The notes under the pieces were generated by a model. The model saw nothing but the letters and a program-made list of their open reading frames with translations. It searched no databases and had not been told where the DNA came from. Shown here one piece after another: positions 62,793 to 64,000 of a DNA stretch of 64,000 nt; the first letter of the stretch is position 1; the number at the start of each line of letters is the position of its first letter. This DNA is from Onchidella celtica (Eukaryota; Mollusca; Gastropoda; Systellommatophora; Onchidiidae): NCBI GenBank assembly GCA_963931925.1, contig OZ007573.1, positions 35,012,807-35,076,806 on the forward strand. The letters are read 5' to 3'. Made by a program: the position numbers and the translations under genes.

Positions 62793-64000
62793 CATGATGA
62801 TGGCATTGGTGATATCTGTCCGTCACTGCCACTGGGATAACGAGGGTCACATATCCATGAAATGGCTGAAGATGCTAACGCGGAAACGAAAAGACTTTCT
62901 CCCTGCCCTGCGTGAGTTTCGTCTATACTTACTCATTAGTAATGGTGAATCTTCTGACAGACATGGGGAGGATTCCATTTGAGTCAAACAATTGAGATAC
63001 TTTAAGAACGTGACATTAGGAGGGTCCGTGAGTGGGACCGGGGGGGGGGGGGTCGCAGGAAGAAAAACAAAGGGGCGGGGGGGGGGGCTCTGTGCCCGAC
63101 CTGACAAGTTAGTCCTCTTTGTGGATGCCTTCATAGATACTTTATATTTCATATTTAATTTTTTTATTTTGTCGATTATTTTATCTGTTCAAGTTTCCTT
63201 TTTTTTTTCTGTTGTTTTTTTTCTTGTTTTGTTTTTTTTTTCTTGAAAAAGGCTGTTGCCGAAATATCGGCCATTTTCTGTCTTCTCCTTTGCGTTTCAT
63301 TGTATCGTTTGGGTATTATTTCTTACGCATGGCTTTGCTTCATACAACTTTTTCATTTTGCCAATTTTTGACTATTGAAGCCATAGAATGGTGTAGATTC
63401 TGTACAAAATTTGACAAACTCGCATATTTTGTGTTTTCTGATGTATTTGACATGCGATAGTTCACATGAAGAGTATGAAGATGTGATGTACTTTTAATGT
63501 AGCTTGCTCAAGATCAGGCACTCCAAACACTTTTTGGTTCATGTTGAGTTAAAATCCGGAAAGGAGAGTTCGAAACTCTTCAAAAGTATTGCAGTGTGTT
63601 GGTGTAATTTTACCGTCAAATACCTCAAGAAAATAGAAAAACTTTACCTAGAGAGCTGTGTATGAAGAAATTCACGTTTATGAAAAATTTCAAACGATCT
63701 TTTCAATCTTCAAAATTTTTCTCCCAATTCTCCTGAATTCTAACACACTTTTGAGAAAATTTCACTGATTCTTTGCTGAAACCTAATTTACCAAGAGACC
63801 AGTATGCTTTTATTGTAAGTAGTGACAGAATATTATTACCCTAGTATACTGCAGAAGACACATGTTCATGTCTGACATGCTGACAATGGCGACTAATTAC
63901 GCAGAGGTGCGGAAGGCGTTTTCAAGGCAGGGTGGCTCTTTTTGTCAGAATCCTTTTTGTCAACATTCATAAACTAAGGAACGTACGGAACTGATAACAT
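62793..64000. other. Right flank, no gene seen
   Basis: Contains two G runs (about 63040-63052 and 63077-63087) and T-rich stretches (63193-63242). No protein family recognised. Confidence 0.5.

Overview
The window is animal nuclear DNA and most likely comes from a heterobranch gastropod, such as a sea slug or sea hare. Six single-exon class A GPCR genes or pseudogenes belong to a family that resembles the candidate chemosensory receptors described in Aplysia and annotated in sacoglossan slugs. They sit in AT-rich DNA with many microsatellites, tRNA-derived SINEs and Ty3/Gypsy LTR elements. No bacterial-type operons, rRNA, functional tRNA genes or CRISPR arrays are visible.

Receptor cluster (about 1.9 to 45.4 kb). 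Four receptors have intact ORFs on the minus strand: 1886-3058, 13092-14279, 19817-20986 and 38122-39291. Two are broken. The one at 32626-35112 (plus strand) is split in TM2 by a 1228-bp solo LTR with a perfect 5-bp target-site duplication, and also carries a small insertion bearing a stop and a C-terminal frameshift. The one at 44310-45433 (minus strand) has two in-frame stops and a frameshift. All six share an E-R-C motif in place of DRY, a glycosylation sequon in ECL2 and N-A-S-x-N in place of NPxxY. None has the usual TM3/ECL2 cysteine pair. The picture is a locally duplicated, birth-and-death receptor family.

Mobile elements. (a) 5200-9473: a decayed CsRn1-like Ty3/Gypsy element with a tRNA-Trp primer site, short LTRs and a 4-bp TSD. 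(b) 48890-53873: an element with two 1226-bp LTRs that look identical and a 2.5-kb interior without coding capacity. Diverged solo LTRs of the same family lie at 32788-34015 and 47113-48210. (c) 55525-62787: an element with two 1197-bp LTRs (one difference seen), a 5-bp TSD and a duplicated tRNA-Pro-type primer site. Its Gag has a SCAN-like capsid region and two zinc knuckles, and its pol order is protease, integrase, RT, RNase H, which is the Gmr1-like arrangement. Most of the integrase core and the first part of RT are deleted. Elements (b) and (c) share a leader block of about 95 bp containing a hairpin whose stem is identical and whose loop differs. This may be a packaging or dimerisation signal that lets coding-less copies move in trans.

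Smaller repeats include two full copies of one tRNA-derived SINE (18485, 41875), a LINE 3' end with the same tail (29690), an RNase-H-type LINE remnant (22865), several tRNA-SINE relics, foldback/MITE-like hairpins (10363, 17282, 41332) and several tandem repeats. The remaining DNA is AT-rich and shows no gene I can support. Spliced genes with short exons cannot be excluded by eye.
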